A stretch of DNA of 8,788 bases. Source: Firmicutes bacterium UBA6132 (GTDB taxonomy: Bacteria; Bacillota_A; Clostridia; Tissierellales; Sedimentibacteraceae). The position numbers were made by a program, and so were the translations under genes. Below, in pieces: positions 7,373 to 8,788 of this stretch. The DNA is taken from NCBI GenBank assembly GCA_002435835.1, contig DIVM01000074.1, positions 1 to 8,788 on the forward strand. The letters are read 5' to 3'. Below the pieces are notes generated by a model. The model made no database searches. It saw only the letters and a list, made by a program, of their open reading frames with translations, and had not been told where the DNA came from. Positions within the stretch are counted from its first letter, which is position 1. Every line of letters begins with the position of its first letter.

Positions 7373-7384
7373 TTTGTTAACAAA
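7373..7384. promoter_or_regulatory. 12-bp palindrome at the agrD transcription start
   Basis: TTTGTTAACAAA is a perfect 12-bp palindrome that begins immediately after the -10 box and covers the expected start site. Its position is that of a repressor operator, but no repressor is identified and AT-rich palindromes of this size arise by chance. Confidence 0.3.
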
Positions 7385-7412
7385 TAAAAAAATACATTAA
7401 TGGAGGAGAAAA

Positions 7413-7565
7413 ATGAAATTATTTTCAAAAAATGAAAAGAAATCTTTAATATCACTATTTGCGATGTTTTTAGTAGTTACTGCTCAGACAACAATGGGAA
7501 CAACATGTTTAATATTGGTTAACCAGCCACAAGTTCCACAGTGTTTGCTGCAAAATGATAAGTAA
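7413..7565 (+). CDS. agrD: cyclic-peptide autoinducer precursor (AgrD-like)
   Basis: A 50-residue precursor of a quorum-sensing peptide. The N-terminal part (MKLFSKNEKKSLISLFAMFL, then VVTAQTTMG) is a short basic segment followed by a hydrophobic or amphipathic helix, as in AgrD leaders. The core is T30-T31-C32-L33-I34-L35-V36, followed by N37-Q38-P39 and P42, which resembles the QPxxP tail start of clostridial AgrD proteins. The inferred signal is a five-residue thiolactone ring, C32 joined to V36, with a tail of unknown length such as TT. The remainder is QVPQCLLQNDK, unusually poor in acidic residues, with a second cysteine at C44. A strong GGAGG (7402-7406) lies 6 nt before the ATG. The last 11 nt overlap agrB. 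The gene is below many gene-finder length limits. Family call is firm from context; the mature peptide is inference. Confidence 0.88.
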   Translation: MKLFSKNEKKSLISLFAMFLVVTAQTTMGTTCLILVNQPQVPQCLLQNDK

Positions 7566-8115
7566 AATCTCCATATTGTTATCAGAAGAAATAGGGTTAA
7601 AGCTTAATTCTTCAGATAATGAAATGCAAGTTTATGCTTATAGCATCGAAGTATTGTCATCTTTGTTAATAAATTTAATAATTTTATCAATTACAGCACA
7701 TTTATTGAATAAATGGATACAGCTCATAACGTTCATTATATTTTTTTCTGGTCTTAGGATTTATGCTGGGGGGTATCATGCAAAAACACATATAGAGTGC
7801 ATGTCAATATCATTTATTATTTTTACTATTTCAGCTTTGAGCAGTACATATCTTAAACAATTCGGTGAATTTATTTTAATATTTGGAGTTTTATTTTCTT
7901 CACTTATGGTTTTTGTGTTTGCACCTAGTGAAAGCGATAACAAGCCTTTGAGTATCAATAAAAGAAAAAAATATAAGATATTTAGCAGAATAACAGTGAT
8001 TATATTAAGTTTAGCAGTTGTGTTTCTATATTTTGTAAAAGTTAAAACAGATTTTATTTATATAACTGCAGCAGTAGCTATGATAATTGAATCTATTAGC
8101 CTATTAGTAAAGTGA
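7555..8115 (+). CDS. agrB: AgrB-type membrane cysteine protease (autoinducer processing)
   Basis: Cleaves the C-terminal tail of AgrD and forms the thiolactone ring; an integral membrane protein. It has 186 residues, close to the usual 190. The family signature is clear: R68, then AGGYHA with H75, and C82 in IECM; H75 and C82 have the same 7-residue separation as the catalytic His77/Cys84 of the staphylococcal enzyme. The block FAPSESDNKPLSINKRKKYK (122-141) is the conserved cytoplasmic stretch. Hydrophobic segments fall at about 31-50, 55-67, 83-98, 105-123, 144-161 and 167-184. ATG 7555 is the only plausible start: the next in-frame stop upstream is 7510-7512 and no ATG, GTG or TTG intervenes. 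It overlaps agrD by 11 nt and has no visible Shine-Dalgarno, so translation probably depends on agrD. Confidence 0.95.
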   Translation: MISKISILLSEEIGLKLNSSDNEMQVYAYSIEVLSSLLINLIILSITAHLLNKWIQLITFIIFFSGLRIYAGGYHAKTHIECMSISFIIFTISALSSTYLKQFGEFILIFGVLFSSLMVFVFAPSESDNKPLSINKRKKYKIFSRITVIILSLAVVFLYFVKVKTDFIYITAAVAMIIESISLLVK

Positions 8116-8142
8116 AGCGTAATAAAAGGGATTTAATTTAGT

Positions 8143-8178
8143 AAAGCCAGTTTTGAGATTTTCTCAAACTGGCTTTTT
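8143..8178 (+). terminator. strong intrinsic terminator after agrB
   Basis: AAAGCCAGTTTTGAGA and TCTCAAACTGGCTTT form a stem of about 15 bp with one bulged T around a 3-nt loop (TTT), followed by five T and then GTGTGTTTT. The flanking A and T runs make it potentially bidirectional. It closes the agr locus and separates it from ecfA1. Confidence 0.9.
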
Positions 8179-8255
8179 GTGTGTTTTCATCTTAACATAC
8201 TGATTTAAGTGAAAGGTAGAATTAGTAGTACTATTTGAAAAATACAATTTTATTG

Positions 8256-8284
8256 TTGAAATGTCTTGACAGAAGTGGTATTAT
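8256..8284 (+). promoter_or_regulatory. candidate extended -10 promoter of ecfA1
   Basis: TTGAAA (8256-8261), a 17-nt spacer ending in TGG (8276-8278), and TATTAT (8279-8284), an extended -10 arrangement. A better-looking TTGACA at 8266-8271 has no -10 at the right distance. The leader to the ecfA1 start would be about 50 nt. I see no riboswitch between them. Confidence 0.6.
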
Positions 8285-8340
8285 CAATAAGTGGAAATTA
8301 GACTTATGAAATACACAAAAAATTAAATCGAAGGTGATTT

Positions 8341-8788
8341 ATGGAAGATATAATTAAAATAGAAAATGTAAAATTTAAATATAGTAATGATGACACTAAA
8401 TATGCTGTTGATGGAGTTAATTTAAATATAAAAAAAGGTGAGTTTACAGCTATAATTGGTCATAATGGTTCTGGTAAGTCAACTTTGTCTAAATTAATTA
8501 ACTCAATTTTACTTCCTACAGAAGGAAAAATATTTGTAAAGGGCATGGATACCACCGATGATTCTAAATTATGGGATATAAGACAATCAGCTGGTATGGT
8601 TTTTCAAAATCCGGACAATCAACTTGTAGCAACCATAGTTGAAGAAGATATTGCATTTGGCCCTGAAAATCTTGGAGTTGATGCTGTTGAAATAAGAAAA
8701 AGGGTTGATGATGCTTTAAATACTGTTGGTATGTATGAATATAGAAAAAGACCTCCTCATTTATTATCAGGAGGACAAAAACAAAGAA
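8341..8788 (+). CDS. ecfA1: energy-coupling factor transporter ATPase, N-terminal part (3' end outside window)
   Basis: One of the two ATP-binding subunits of the ECF vitamin/metal uptake complex, working with a second ATPase and the EcfT membrane protein. The frame is open from ATG 8341 to the window end, 149 complete residues of about 280. Motifs in order are Walker [10 protein letters not shown] (40-48), the Q-loop Q89 in [11 protein letters not shown], and the ABC signature LSGGQKQR (142-149) at the very edge. FQNPDNQ followed by [12 protein letters not shown] is typical of CbiO/EcfA proteins. AAGGTGAT (8331-8338) supports the start. In many Firmicutes ecfA1-ecfA2-ecfT lies directly after rplQ, so the next genes outside the window are probably ecfA2 and ecfT. 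Whether it is EcfA1 or EcfA2 is inferred from position. Confidence 0.95.
   Translation, partial: MEDIIKIENVKFKYSNDDTKYAVDGVNLNIKKGEFTAIIGHNGSGKSTLSKLINSILLPTEGKIFVKGMDTTDDSKLWDIRQSAGMVFQNPDNQLVATIVEEDIAFGPENLGVDAVEIRKRVDDALNTVGMYEYRKRPPHLLSGGQKQR

Noticed and set aside
7776..7958. Minus-strand open frame inside agrB
   Set aside because: A shadow of the clear agrB coding frame with no independent signals.
5218..8115. agr locus as an insertion sequence or integrative element cargo
   Set aside because: No transposase, integrase, target-site duplication or matching terminal inverted repeats were seen at the edges; the 14-bp direct repeats lie wholly upstream and do not flank the locus.

Overview
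The window is AT-rich chromosomal DNA from a low-GC Bacillota. The gene order adk-map-KOW protein-infA-rpmJ-rpsM-rpsK-rpsD-rpoA-rplQ followed by ecfA is that of the end of the spc/alpha ribosomal superoperon in Clostridia. The small KOW gene between map and infA also points to Clostridia or a close relative. Genus cannot be set from sequence reading alone.

Positions 1-4580 hold a tight, all-plus-strand housekeeping operon: the C-terminal half of adenylate kinase, methionine aminopeptidase, a KOW-domain RNA-binding protein, initiation factor IF-1, ribosomal proteins L36, S13, S11 and S4, RNA polymerase alpha subunit and L17. Spacings run from 1 to about 60 nt and nearly every gene has a clear Shine-Dalgarno sequence. 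A candidate intrinsic terminator (4662-4690) follows rplQ.

Positions 4581-5217 are a 637-bp stretch without a gene. It holds the terminator, a second perfect hairpin without a T-run, a GC-richer block bounded by 14-bp direct repeats (possibly a dispersed extragenic repeat), a palindromic candidate operator, and AT-rich promoter DNA.

Positions 5218-8115 carry what looks like a complete agr-type peptide quorum-sensing locus in the order agrA-agrC-agrD-agrB. They encode a LytTR response regulator, an HPK10-type membrane histidine kinase, a 50-residue cyclic-peptide precursor and its AgrB-type processing protease. The model inferred from the families is that AgrB trims and cyclises AgrD to a thiolactone (predicted ring CLILV), AgrC senses the exported peptide, and AgrA regulates target promoters. 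agrA-agrC and agrD-agrB each have a candidate promoter, so receptor and signal production could be set separately. The locus ends at a strong terminator (8143-8178).

Positions 8179-8788 hold a candidate promoter and the N-terminal half of the energy-coupling-factor ATPase ecfA1, a gene that in many Firmicutes sits directly behind rplQ. The agr locus therefore appears to interrupt a conserved neighbourhood. It is the most interesting content of the window; the peptide sequence and its placement are the parts most likely to be new.
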